Below, piece by piece: positions 1-5,368 of a stretch of 5,616 nt of DNA. The position numbers were made by a program, and so were the translations under genes. The notes beneath the pieces were generated by a model. It was not told the origin of the DNA and made no database searches. It saw only the letters and a list, made by a program, of their open reading frames with translations. The stretch is from the NCBI GenBank assembly GCA_900554525.1, contig USHL01000099.1, positions 1 through 5,616 of the forward strand, in the 5' to 3' direction. The stretch comes from an uncultured Oscillospiraceae bacterium (lineage in GTDB: Bacteria > Bacillota > Clostridia > Oscillospirales > Acutalibacteraceae). The stretch's first letter is position 1; each line of letters starts with the position of its first letter.

Positions 1-2
1 CC

Positions 3-311
3 GGACACATAGAGTTGTCCCCGGTCTGGTGCAACCTCTCCGACCTGATAGATGAAAGTTGCACCGAATGCCAGCCCAACGTACCTGAAGGCGTAACGCT
101 CAAGAAACGCTACCCGGCAACTCCCAACCTGATAAAGCAAGATCCGATGCGCATCAAGCAGGTTTTGAGCAACCTCATATCGAATGCACTGAAAAATACC
201 GTACAGGGCTATGTCGAAATTTCGTACGAGACGACACCGTCCGAAACAAGAATAAGCGTTTCCGACACAGGGCGCGGAATCCCTGAGGAAAAGCTCGGCA
301 TAATATTTGCC
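3..311 (+). CDS. Sensor histidine kinase, ATPase domain fragment (both ends missing)
   Basis: This is part of a two-component sensor histidine kinase, which would autophosphorylate with ATP and pass phosphate to a response regulator. The frame is open from base 3 and starts with GHIELSPVWCNLSDLID, the linker that normally follows the dimerisation/phosphoacceptor helix; that helix with its histidine lies outside the window. The HATPase_c N box is visible at about bases 165-200 (QVLSNLISNALKNT) and the G1 box, DTGRGIP, at about 264-284. After EEKLGIIFA the expected IFxxF continuation and the G2 box are absent. The plus frame stays open to 404, but its last 31 residues look unlike any kinase and are antisense to the next gene. 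Wording resembles Bacteroidales sensors, unlike the Clostridia-like genes that follow. The TTG at 15 is internal and not a real start. Family is secure; taxonomic origin is a guess from recalled similarity. Confidence 0.85.
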
Positions 312-312
312 G
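291..312. other. Chimeric junction between histidine kinase and PASTA-pseudokinase genes
   Basis: Two unrelated genes on opposite strands both break here. Read on plus, family-like histidine kinase sequence continues to about base 311 (EEKLGIIFA). Read on minus, the PASTA start VPNLTGKYYAEL remains family-like down to about base 291. Neither gene reaches its normal end, and no stop codon closes the minus frame before the window edge. The roughly 20-nt stretch that suits both genes is what a shared-word assembly join, an amplification chimera or microhomology recombination would leave. Confidence 0.75.
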
Positions 313-1568
313 GTAAGATTGGGCACCTCGAAAAGAACGGTCGATTCAACTGCGTCGCTGTCCACGGTACCTATCTGCTCTACCACGGGAGCGGATTCCG
401 ATGAGCTTTCACTTTGCAGCGTGTCGTCTTTTTTGAAAACGCTGTCCCTGAACACCGTAAAGACAAGTACCGCAGCAATTGCAAGACATACTGCCGCTGT
501 GCATGCCGAAGAAATTATGACATATTTCGCCGAGCCGCCGGATTTCTTTTCTTTTTTAGCGGGCTCACTCTTTTCACGGGAAGCCGGAGCACTCTTTACC
601 TGTGGCTGAGAGGTCTCTCCGTATACCAGCTCGTTCTTAAAAGCTTCGATATTCTCGGTTCTGTCATAAGGCATTACCTGCAAGCCGTTCGCCAATGCGG
701 AAAGCACGTGGCGCGGCAGTTCTTCTGCAAATTTGGCGGGTATTGTCATCGAATCGTTATCTACCCTATGCGGCGCCTCGGGAGGCACAGTACCGATAAG
801 CACACAGAAAAGCGTTGCACACAACCCATAGACATCTGTATACGAATCGGTGTGCAGCCCTTCAAATCCGTACTGCTCTACAGCCGCAAACCCCGGAAAT
901 ATTTCCGGATTTATTTCGCCCTCGGCAAGCCGAAGCTTTTTGATTCCGTAGCCTGAAATTCTAAGCTTTCCGTCGCGCCCGACCAATACGGTATCAACCG
1001 AAATTCCGCCGTGGATTATACCTTCGTCATTCATTCCCTTGACCGTATCTATAAGCGGCAGAAAAAGCGGCCTTGCCTGCTCCCATTTCAGTGTTCCGCC
1101 GTTTTTGGCAAGAAATTCACGCATAGTTATTGTGGATATCCTTTTGCTTACGGAATACACCGTGCCGTTTTCCTCAAAAACATCGGTAACCGGAATAAGA
1201 GCCGGGAGTTCGGAACTCATAATACTGCGGTTTATATCAAGGAACTCCATCAAGCCCTCGTTAAAGGTATATTCGCCGCCCTTAATCATAGAAACGGTTT
1301 TATCCGGATTTCTCGCAGCAAAATTCTGCGGGAAATACTCCTCTATATTTATAACGGAATCATTGCCGTTATCCCAGCCTATATAAGTTATACCTTCGCC
1401 GTTCTGTGATTTGGCCCTGCCGATAAGATAACGGTCCCTTAAAGTAAAGCCAACGGGCAGGCAGTCCGACGGATTCTGAGCCGCTGAATCGCCGCCGCAT
1501 ATAGGGCATATCCTTTCGCCGCCGTTATCGTTCATACAATCCGGGCAAAGTCTTTCGGTATTTAACAT
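291..1568 (-). CDS. Zinc-ribbon, pseudokinase, TM, PASTA protein (3' end missing)
   Basis: This is a membrane-anchored protein of the bacterial Ser/Thr kinase (PknB/PASTA) type, probably a non-catalytic sensor or scaffold. The 426 visible residues hold a four-cysteine zinc-ribbon-like start (C8, C11, C21, C24), a kinase-like domain at about 40-315, a charged Ser/Lys linker, one membrane helix at about 349-373, and an outer segment opening a PASTA domain (VPNLTG, 415-420). PASTA domains bind peptidoglycan fragments or beta-lactams. Key catalytic residues are replaced: VAIKEYFP reads INIEEYFP (Lys to E76), HRD reads HGG (186-188), DFG reads GYG (206-208), and the Gly loop is SQNGEG. Fold residues persist, including PGFAAVEQY (225-233) and TDVY (244-247). 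The ATG at 1568 has CCTCC (GGAGG on its own strand) 6 nt upstream. The protein runs into the junction, so the PASTA number is unknown. It follows the metallophosphoesterase gene by 49 nt on the same strand. Confidence 0.88.
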
Positions 1569-1574
1569 AAACAG

Positions 1575-1579
1575 CCTCC
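1575..1579 (-). promoter_or_regulatory. Ribosome binding site GGAGG of the pseudokinase gene
   Basis: GGAGG on the minus strand lies 6 nt before the ATG at 1568. It fixes the start and places the first zinc-ribbon cysteine at residue 8. Confidence 0.8.
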
Positions 1580-1602
1580 GGAACATAGTTTTGTATTTAT
1601 TA

Positions 1603-1611
1603 ATTATACCA
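1603..1611 (-). promoter_or_regulatory. Extended -10 promoter before the pseudokinase gene
   Basis: The minus strand reads TGGTATAAT (TATAAT at 1608-1603), a TGn-extended -10 element about 35 nt before the start codon, giving a leader of about 28 nt. No good -35 lies 17 bp upstream, as is common for extended -10 promoters. The same TGGTATAAT word precedes the carboxypeptidase gene on the plus strand. The gene could thus be transcribed alone as well as by read-through from the phosphoesterase gene. Confidence 0.55.
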
Positions 1612-1624
1612 CACTTGTCAAGTG
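1612..1624. repeat. 13-bp perfect palindrome CACTTGTCAAGTG
   Basis: Two 6-bp arms surround a single central base. It sits just upstream of the extended -10 element of the pseudokinase gene, in the spacer region where RNA polymerase would bind, and overlaps the stop codon of the upstream phosphoesterase gene. The position suits an operator, but no regulator family is recognised. It is too short and lacks a T-run, so it is not a terminator. Confidence 0.45.
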
Positions 1625-2367
1625 GTCAGTGCAGGTTCACGTTTTACGGAGTTTATTTCATCTTCGGTATAAGAAACCGAAACCGGTTTTATAGGTATCA
1701 TTTTCCTGAAAACACATGTATGGCGTTCGGTTATTCTCCTGTCTTCATGAAGCGAGCCGAAATACCAGTGCTTAAAACTGCAGGACCTGCCTATTTCCTC
1801 AAAATATCCGTTAAGCTTATTGACCCTGTCGCTGTCGCCGCGGCGCATAAGTATTGCGCTCTTGACCAGCGACGGCGGCTCATGCGTGATTATATAGTCG
1901 ACTTTAAGCCCTGCCTCATCGAGTCTCTTAGCACCCTCCGCCATTTCTATCGGCGACGGTTCTTCATCGCGCCACCAATAGCCCTGCTCAAGCCGCATAT
2001 CCTTATCCACGCTTTCACCTCCGCCGAAGGTAAAAAAGCTGCTGCCGTTTATTTCAAATATCTGACCGCGCATCAGATGGATAAGATTCCCTTTGATTCT
2101 GTGCACCAAGCCGCCATGCCAATAGGTAACCCGTGCTTTGCAGATAGTATCGAGATTGTCGTGCGTACCGTCGACAAATGCAGTCACAAAACGCCTGGAC
2201 GCCAAAAAATCTATTACCTGCTTCTCGGTTTTATCGCCCTTGAATATGTAACCGAAATCACCGCAGACCAAAAGCACGTCACCGCTTTTCAGTTTTCTGA
2301 AGCTCTTATCATAAAGACGCTCAAGGCAACCGTGCATATCACCTGTTATGTAAACGATAGTATCCAC
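1618..2367 (-). CDS. Metallophosphoesterase-fold protein with altered metal site
   Basis: This is a 249-residue protein of the calcineurin-like metallophosphoesterase family, whose members hydrolyse phosphate mono- or diesters with two metal ions. Motifs appear in order: GDMHG (D10, H12), CGDFG (D37), GTHDN (67-71), ITHEPP (H162) and GSLHED (204-209). The family forms are GNH[DE] and GHxH, so Asn68 is Thr and His205 is Ser. Both lost residues are normally ligands of the second metal, while D10, H12, D37 and H207 of the first site remain. It may be a one-metal enzyme, a binding protein or inactive. No signal peptide is seen, so it is likely cytosolic. The start is GTG with only AAAGG close upstream; an in-frame TAA lies 15 nt before it, and GDMHG is so near the N-terminus that no later start would work. 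Its stop overlaps the palindrome ahead of the pseudokinase gene. Confidence 0.88.
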   Translation of the reverse strand: MDTIVYITGDMHGCLERLYDKSFRKLKSGDVLLVCGDFGYIFKGDKTEKQVIDFLASRRFVTAFVDGTHDNLDTICKARVTYWHGGLVHRIKGNLIHLMRGQIFEINGSSFFTFGGGESVDKDMRLEQGYWWRDEEPSPIEMAEGAKRLDEAGLKVDYIITHEPPSLVKSAILMRRGDSDRVNKLNGYFEEIGRSCSFKHWYFGSLHEDRRITERHTCVFRKMIPIKPVSVSYTEDEINSVKREPALTT

Positions 2368-2404
2368 CGCCTTTAAAATTTATACTTTAATTTTTAAAAA
2401 GTTA

Positions 2405-2413
2405 TGGTATAAT
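2405..2413 (+). promoter_or_regulatory. Extended -10 promoter of the carboxypeptidase operon
   Basis: TGGTATAAT (TATAAT at 2408-2413) lies 32 nt before the ATG at 2446. The hexamer 17 bp upstream, CTTTAA at 2385-2390, is a weak -35, so recognition probably relies on the TG extension and the A/T-rich upstream run. Transcription would start near 2420, which rules out the ATG at 2428 as an efficient start. It would drive both the carboxypeptidase and the isomerase lipoprotein. Confidence 0.6.
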
Positions 2414-2424
2414 AAATATTATAC
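2407..2424. repeat. Inverted repeat formed by two facing -10 elements
   Basis: GTATAATAAATATTATAC has perfect 7-bp arms around AAAT. The left arm is the TATAAT serving the plus-strand carboxypeptidase gene; the right arm is a TATAAT on the minus strand, pointing to the phosphoesterase gene. It lies in the 78-bp divergent intergenic region. It may be overlapping face-to-face promoters, a repressor site, or chance in AT-rich DNA. Confidence 0.5.
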
Positions 2425-2433
2425 TATATGTTC

Positions 2434-2439
2434 AGGGAG
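2434..2439 (+). promoter_or_regulatory. Ribosome binding site AGGGAG that decides the dacF start
   Basis: AGGGAG lies 6 nt before the ATG at 2446. The upstream in-frame ATG at 2428 has no such site and falls only a few bases after the predicted transcript start. The 2446 start also begins a standard signal peptide (MPKK followed by a hydrophobic run). Confidence 0.75.
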
Positions 2440-2445
2440 ATTTCT

Positions 2446-3795
2446 ATGCCTAAAAAGATATTTTCCATATTTTTTCTTGTTTTTTTGACAGTATCCATAA
2501 TTGTGCCGTCATTTACCGCCTCAGCCTACGAGGTAACCGGCGTTGATATAACAGCCAAGGCCGGAATGCTGGTATCAATGGATACCGGCGAAATTATGTA
2601 TGAGAACAACATAGACCAAAAGCTCTATCCCGCTTCCATCACCAAAATCATGACTGCAATGATAATGCTTGAAAGCGATAAATACAATCCTGACGGCAAG
2701 GTGGTTATGACCGAGTCGGTGCAGCAACTGATTTCCGGCACCGGCAGTGCTGTTTCGAATATTGAGGTCGGTGAAGAGTTCACCCAGCAGGACCTGCTTT
2801 ATCAGGTAGTTATGTCCTCAGCCGGCGACTGCGCCTATCTCGCGGCGGAATTTTACGGCGGAACCGTGGAGGAATTCGTCGCAGCAATGAACGCAAAGGC
2901 CGCCGAATTAGGACTTGAAAATACTCATTACACAAACCCTGTCGGACTCCACGACCCTGAAAATTATACCACCGTGCGCGATATTTATACCCTTTCCGCC
3001 TATGCGCTCAAAAATGAAACCTTTAAAACCGTATATTCCACAAATCGCTATATAATGCCAGCGACAAATAAATCCGGCGAGCGCACACTTTCCACCACGG
3101 TGTTTTTGCTGGATCCCAACACCAATTATTATTACCAGTATGCAACCGGCGGAAAGACGGGATATACCGACGAGGCCGGCCGCTGTCTTATGAGCACCGC
3201 CTCGTATAACGGCTACAACTATATGTGTATCCTGATGAACTGCCCGCCGAATGCGGACAGGCGTTACGAATTTTTGGAAACCGCAGACCTTTACCGCTGG
3301 GCGTTCAACAATTTTTCTTTCCGAGAAGTGGCTGATTCCGAAGAGCCTGTCTGCGAAGTGCCGGTGGAGCTTTCGCTTGAAACCGATTTTTTACCGCTCT
3401 ATTTTGAGAAACCTTTCGTCTCGGTGCTGCCTAATGAGGCAGACGATTCCACCATAGTAGTAAAAACTCATCTTCCCGAAGGAAGCATAGATGCTCCAAT
3501 AAAAAAAGGAGATGTTATCGGGACAGCCGATATTATCTATGCTGAGCAGGTTATCGGCACGGTAAACCTCGTCGCCGGAAACGACGTGAAATCCGGCGGG
3601 TTGCTTACGGCCTTCAGATATGTCAAAAACTTTTTCAGCTCAATTTATATGAAAGTGCTGCTTGTAATTATAATTTTGCTGATACTGTTATTTATAATCT
3701 GGTGCATACGCCTGAATTACGCACGGCTTAAAAAGCGCCGTGTAAAATATATACCCTACGGCAATAAAAAAGGAGACGGAAAACATGAACATTAA
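2446..3795 (+). CDS. dacF: D-alanyl-D-alanine carboxypeptidase (DacF/PBP5-type)
   Basis: This low-molecular-weight penicillin-binding protein would remove the terminal D-Ala from peptidoglycan stem peptides at the outer membrane face, limiting cross-linking. The 449-residue protein starts with a signal peptide (basic MPKK, hydrophobic 5-20, likely cleavage after TASA at 27). The peptidase S11 domain has the SxxK motif SITK (S64, K67) and KTG in GGKTGYT (237-239). The second motif, normally SxN as in SGNDAA or SANDAA, reads SAGDCA (125-130), with Gly127 in the Asn position. A beta-rich C-terminal domain (about 300-385), as in PBP5, precedes a membrane helix at about 402-421 and a basic tail, so the protein is anchored at its C-terminus. 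The last 11 bp overlap the isomerase gene, indicating translational coupling. Family assignment is firm; activity with the altered motif is unproven. The symbol is given by family only. Confidence 0.9.
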   Translation: MPKKIFSIFFLVFLTVSIIVPSFTASAYEVTGVDITAKAGMLVSMDTGEIMYENNIDQKLYPASITKIMTAMIMLESDKYNPDGKVVMTESVQQLISGTGSAVSNIEVGEEFTQQDLLYQVVMSSAGDCAYLAAEFYGGTVEEFVAAMNAKAAELGLENTHYTNPVGLHDPENYTTVRDIYTLSAYALKNETFKTVYSTNRYIMPATNKSGERTLSTTVFLLDPNTNYYYQYATGGKTGYTDEAGRCLMSTASYNGYNYMCILMNCPPNADRRYEFLETADLYRWAFNNFSFREVADSEEPVCEVPVELSLETDFLPLYFEKPFVSVLPNEADDSTIVVKTHLPEGSIDAPIKKGDVIGTADIIYAEQVIGTVNLVAGNDVKSGGLLTAFRYVKNFFSSIYMKVLLVIIILLILLFIIWCIRLNYARLKKRRVKYIPYGNKKGDGKHEH

Positions 3796-4441
3796 AAAAT
3801 TACTTGCACTGATTTTATCGGCGGTTATGCTTACGGCGCTTGCCGCCTGCGGAGAAAGCAATGCGGATACAACCGCCGGAAAGGATTCATCATCAGGTCT
3901 CAGCCAAACAGACGAAACCGCCGGGAACTACACAACCGAAAAATACGGTATTCACCATGCTGTTATAACCGTAAAGGATTACGGAGAAATAAAGCTTGAG
4001 CTGGACGGCGACACCGCACCTATAACAGTCAAAAATTTTGTTGAGCTTGCAGAAAGCGGATTTTATGACGGGCTCACCTTTCACCGCATAATGTCGGGAT
4101 TTATGATACAGGGCGGAGACCCAAAAGGCAACGGCACCGGCGGCAGTAAAAATGAAATAAAGGGCGAATTTTCAGCGAACGGCATAGAAAACGATATATC
4201 CCATAAACGCGGTGTTATATCGATGGCGCGTGCTCAGGATTACGACAGTGCTTCTTCTCAGTTCTTTATCGTACATGAGGACAGCACCCACCTCGACGGA
4301 CAATATGCGGCATTCGGGCACGTCACAGAAGGCATGGACATCGTAGACGCCATTGCCGAAGACGCAAATCCGATAGATAATAACGGCACTATACCGAAAG
4401 AAAACCAGCCGGTTATTGAATCAATTAAAATCACCGATTAA
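3785..4441 (+). CDS. Cyclophilin-type peptidyl-prolyl isomerase lipoprotein
   Basis: This 218-residue exported enzyme would catalyse proline cis-trans isomerisation and help fold secreted or wall proteins. It begins with a lipoprotein signal, MNIKK then a hydrophobic run ending in the lipobox LAAC with Cys22 as lipidation site. A Ser/Thr/Asp-rich tether (about 23-53) follows, then a cyclophilin domain (about 56-217). Conserved active-site elements are FHRIMSGFMIQGGD (99-112, with catalytic Arg101, Phe106 and Gln109), SQFFI (158-162) and LDGQYAAFG (170-178). The usual cyclophilin Trp is Tyr174 here, as is common in small bacterial members. The ATG lies inside the 3' end of the carboxypeptidase gene; AGGAG at 3771-3775 sits 9 nt upstream. 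The pair is probably one operon ending at the hairpin about 20 nt after the stop. Location outside the membrane beside a wall carboxypeptidase suggests shared extracytoplasmic duty, which is inference. Confidence 0.93.
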   Translation: MNIKKLLALILSAVMLTALAACGESNADTTAGKDSSSGLSQTDETAGNYTTEKYGIHHAVITVKDYGEIKLELDGDTAPITVKNFVELAESGFYDGLTFHRIMSGFMIQGGDPKGNGTGGSKNEIKGEFSANGIENDISHKRGVISMARAQDYDSASSQFFIVHEDSTHLDGQYAAFGHVTEGMDIVDAIAEDANPIDNNGTIPKENQPVIESIKITD

Positions 4442-4460
4442 CGGAAAAGTGCATAAATAC

Positions 4461-4500
4461 AAAACACAGCGCCCGATGTGAGGGCGCTGTGTTTTCTTTT
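4461..4500. terminator. Strong bidirectional intrinsic terminator
   Basis: A perfect 14-bp stem, AAAACACAGCGCCC (4461-4474) with its complement (4482-4495), closes a 7-nt loop. On plus it is followed by TTTTCTTTT and ends the carboxypeptidase-isomerase transcript. On minus it runs into TTTTGTATTT and would end the RNase P RNA transcript. This shared position ties the RNase P fragment to the Clostridia-like block. Confidence 0.92.
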
Positions 4501-4504
4501 CGGT

Positions 4505-4577
4505 ACGAGCCGGCCGATAAGCCGAGTTCTGTCGTGGACGGTTATCTATCTCGACGCAGGATTGCTCCTGACGCTCA
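4505..4577 (-). ncRNA. rnpB: RNase P RNA, 3' end only (about 70 nt)
   Basis: The minus strand carries the conserved 3' core of bacterial type A RNase P RNA, the catalytic RNA that matures tRNA 5' ends. Diagnostic are AGATAGATAACCGTCC, then CGACAGAACTCGGCTTATCG, which closely match the E. coli end (GATGAATGACTGTCCACGACAGAACCCGGCTTATCGG). Just before them is a 5-bp hairpin CAGGA-GCAA-TCCTG (4570-4557) with a GNRA loop, fitting helix P18. A full gene is about 350-400 nt; everything 5' of P18, including the other half of P4, is missing, because the sequence turns into thioredoxin reductase code. Exact ends are uncertain by several bases. The terminator directly after the 3' end is natural for a functional rnpB, so the loss is at the 5' side only. 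Confidence 0.88.
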
Positions 4578-4590
4578 TAGCCCCAGCTCG
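4575..4590. other. Chimeric junction between rnpB and trxB
   Basis: On the minus strand, trxB reads normally to RELGL and should continue with PGE and the NADPH domain; instead a TGA at 4577-4575 appears and RNase P RNA begins. Base composition changes from moderate to visibly higher GC at the same point. Both the 5' part of rnpB and the 3' two-thirds of trxB are missing. A few bases (GAGCTGGGGCTATGAGC region) may belong to either parent. Confidence 0.78.
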
Positions 4591-4934
4591 CGATGATGGG
4601 CGCCGGAACACACGATGACCGTCCGGCAGCTGTGCTCCTTGCCACCGGCCTGCACGACAAAATTACCGGCCTCGCCGCTGACGCTTTCCACAGCATCCCG
4701 GCTGTGCGTCACCGGCAAGCCTTCCAGATGGGCGGCAAACAGGTCGGCCAGCTCGTAGCCCTTGATACCCTTGGGATACCCGGGGTAGTTCTCCAGGGCC
4801 TCGGTCTGCAGGATCTGTCCTCCGGCTGCCATCTTCTCAAAAAGGATGACGGAGCAGCCGGAACGGACGAGATACAGCGCCGCCGTCACCCCGGCAGGGC
4901 CACTGCCTATGACTGCAGCATCGAAGGAGCTCAT
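4578..4934 (-). CDS. trxB: Thioredoxin reductase, N-terminal fragment
   Basis: The 119 visible residues are the first part of the FAD-binding half of thioredoxin reductase, which passes electrons from NADPH through FAD and a CxxC pair to thioredoxin. The dinucleotide fold GSGPAG (10-15) and the typical GGQILQTEALENYPG (38-52) are present, as is the SGAHHRELGL strand (110-119) that normally leads to PGE. Family length is about 305-315 residues, so the NADPH domain and the CxxC disulphide are absent. The TGA that follows comes from the joined rnpB sequence and not from natural truncation. Its ATG overlaps the trxA stop as ATGA, so the two were translationally coupled in the parent genome. The codon style is GC-rich, as in trxA and tsaD. 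Confidence 0.92.
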
Positions 4935-5254
4935 GCCAGGGCCTTGGTCTGCAGGATGTTGACGATGGCGTCCTTGTTGACGGCACCGGTCACCTGGTCG
5001 ATGGCCTGGCCATTCTTGAACAGCATCAGGGTCGGGATGGCGCGGATACCGAATTTGGTGGGCGTCGCCGGGTTTTCGTCAACGTTCATCTTGACGATGC
5101 GGACCTTGCCTTCGTACTCGGCAGCCAGTTCATCGATGATGGGGCCCACAGCGCGGCAGGGACCGCACCAGGGGGCCCAGAAGTCCAGCAGGACAGGGAT
5201 ATCGGAATTCAGGACAACGCTATCGAAAGTGGCATCAGAAATCTGTTCGGCCAT
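4931..5254 (-). CDS. trxA: Thioredoxin
   Basis: This is an intact 107-residue thioredoxin, the usual family length. It reduces disulphides in cytosolic proteins and is recharged by the reductase encoded next. The active site is WCGPC (29-33), preceded by FWAP. The conserved Asp24 of VLLDFWA and the cis-proline loop RAIPT (Pro74) are present, followed by LMLFKNG. The start ATG at 5254 has AGGAGA on its strand 6 nt upstream. The stop overlaps the trxB start by 4 nt. A good promoter lies about 80 nt upstream, so trxA-trxB form an operon separate from tsaD. Wording such as KMNVDENPATPTKFGIRAIP resembles Desulfovibrio thioredoxins as I recall them; a search is needed to confirm. Confidence 0.97.
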   Translation of the reverse strand: MAEQISDATFDSVVLNSDIPVLLDFWAPWCGPCRAVGPIIDELAAEYEGKVRIVKMNVDENPATPTKFGIRAIPTLMLFKNGQAIDQVTGAVNKDAIVNILQTKALA

Positions 5255-5260
5255 AGTGTC

Positions 5261-5266
5261 TCTCCT
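5261..5266 (-). promoter_or_regulatory. Ribosome binding site AGGAGA of trxA
   Basis: AGGAGA on the minus strand lies 6 nt before the ATG at 5254 and supports that start. Confidence 0.8.
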
Positions 5267-5338
5267 TAAAAAATAAGCAAATTCCCGTCACAGGCGGACG
5301 GATCCCGCCATCGCAGATGAGCTGCCACGGCTGCCAAA

Positions 5339-5367
5339 AGATTAGTTGCCTCAACCGCCACTGTCAA
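5339..5367 (-). promoter_or_regulatory. Sigma70-type promoter of trxA-trxB
   Basis: On the minus strand a perfect TTGACA (5367-5362) is separated by exactly 17 bp from TAATCT (5344-5339). Transcription would begin near 5332, giving a leader of about 75 nt. That leader contains a small hairpin, GGCGG (5293-5297) pairing with CCGCC (5305-5309), of unknown meaning. The promoter lies after the tsaD stop, in the 120-bp gap between tsaD and trxA. Confidence 0.75.
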
Positions 5368-5368
5368 G

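Noticed and set aside
1..290. Open minus-strand continuation of the PASTA protein to the window edge
   Set aside because: It has no stop, but its residues do not resemble PASTA repeats and it is antisense to a clear histidine kinase domain.
312..404. Continuation of the histidine kinase frame with an unusual C-terminus
   Set aside because: The residues after IFA have no kinase features and are the exact antisense of the PASTA-protein linker, so this is read-through across the join.
414..1409. Plus-strand open frames of 115-180 residues
   Set aside because: They are antisense to the pseudokinase gene, rich in Arg/Tyr/Cys, with no domain or ribosome binding site.
1614..1619. TTGACA on the minus strand (reading 1619-1614) as -35 box of the pseudokinase promoter
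   Set aside because: It is only about 7 nt from TATAAT, too close for a -35/-10 pair; it is better seen as part of the palindrome.
1591..2376. A 261-residue plus-strand open frame
   Set aside because: It mirrors the metallophosphoesterase gene, which carries ordered family motifs on the minus strand.
2428..2445. Earlier ATG for the carboxypeptidase (MFREIS extension)
   Set aside because: It has no ribosome binding site, sits a few bases after the predicted transcript start, and would put a non-signal segment before the signal peptide.
4421..4696. A 91-residue minus-strand open frame
   Set aside because: It runs across the terminator, rnpB and trxB in the wrong frame and has no family features.
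4593..5276. A 227-residue plus-strand open frame
   Set aside because: It is antisense to trxB and trxA, both unmistakable on the minus strand.
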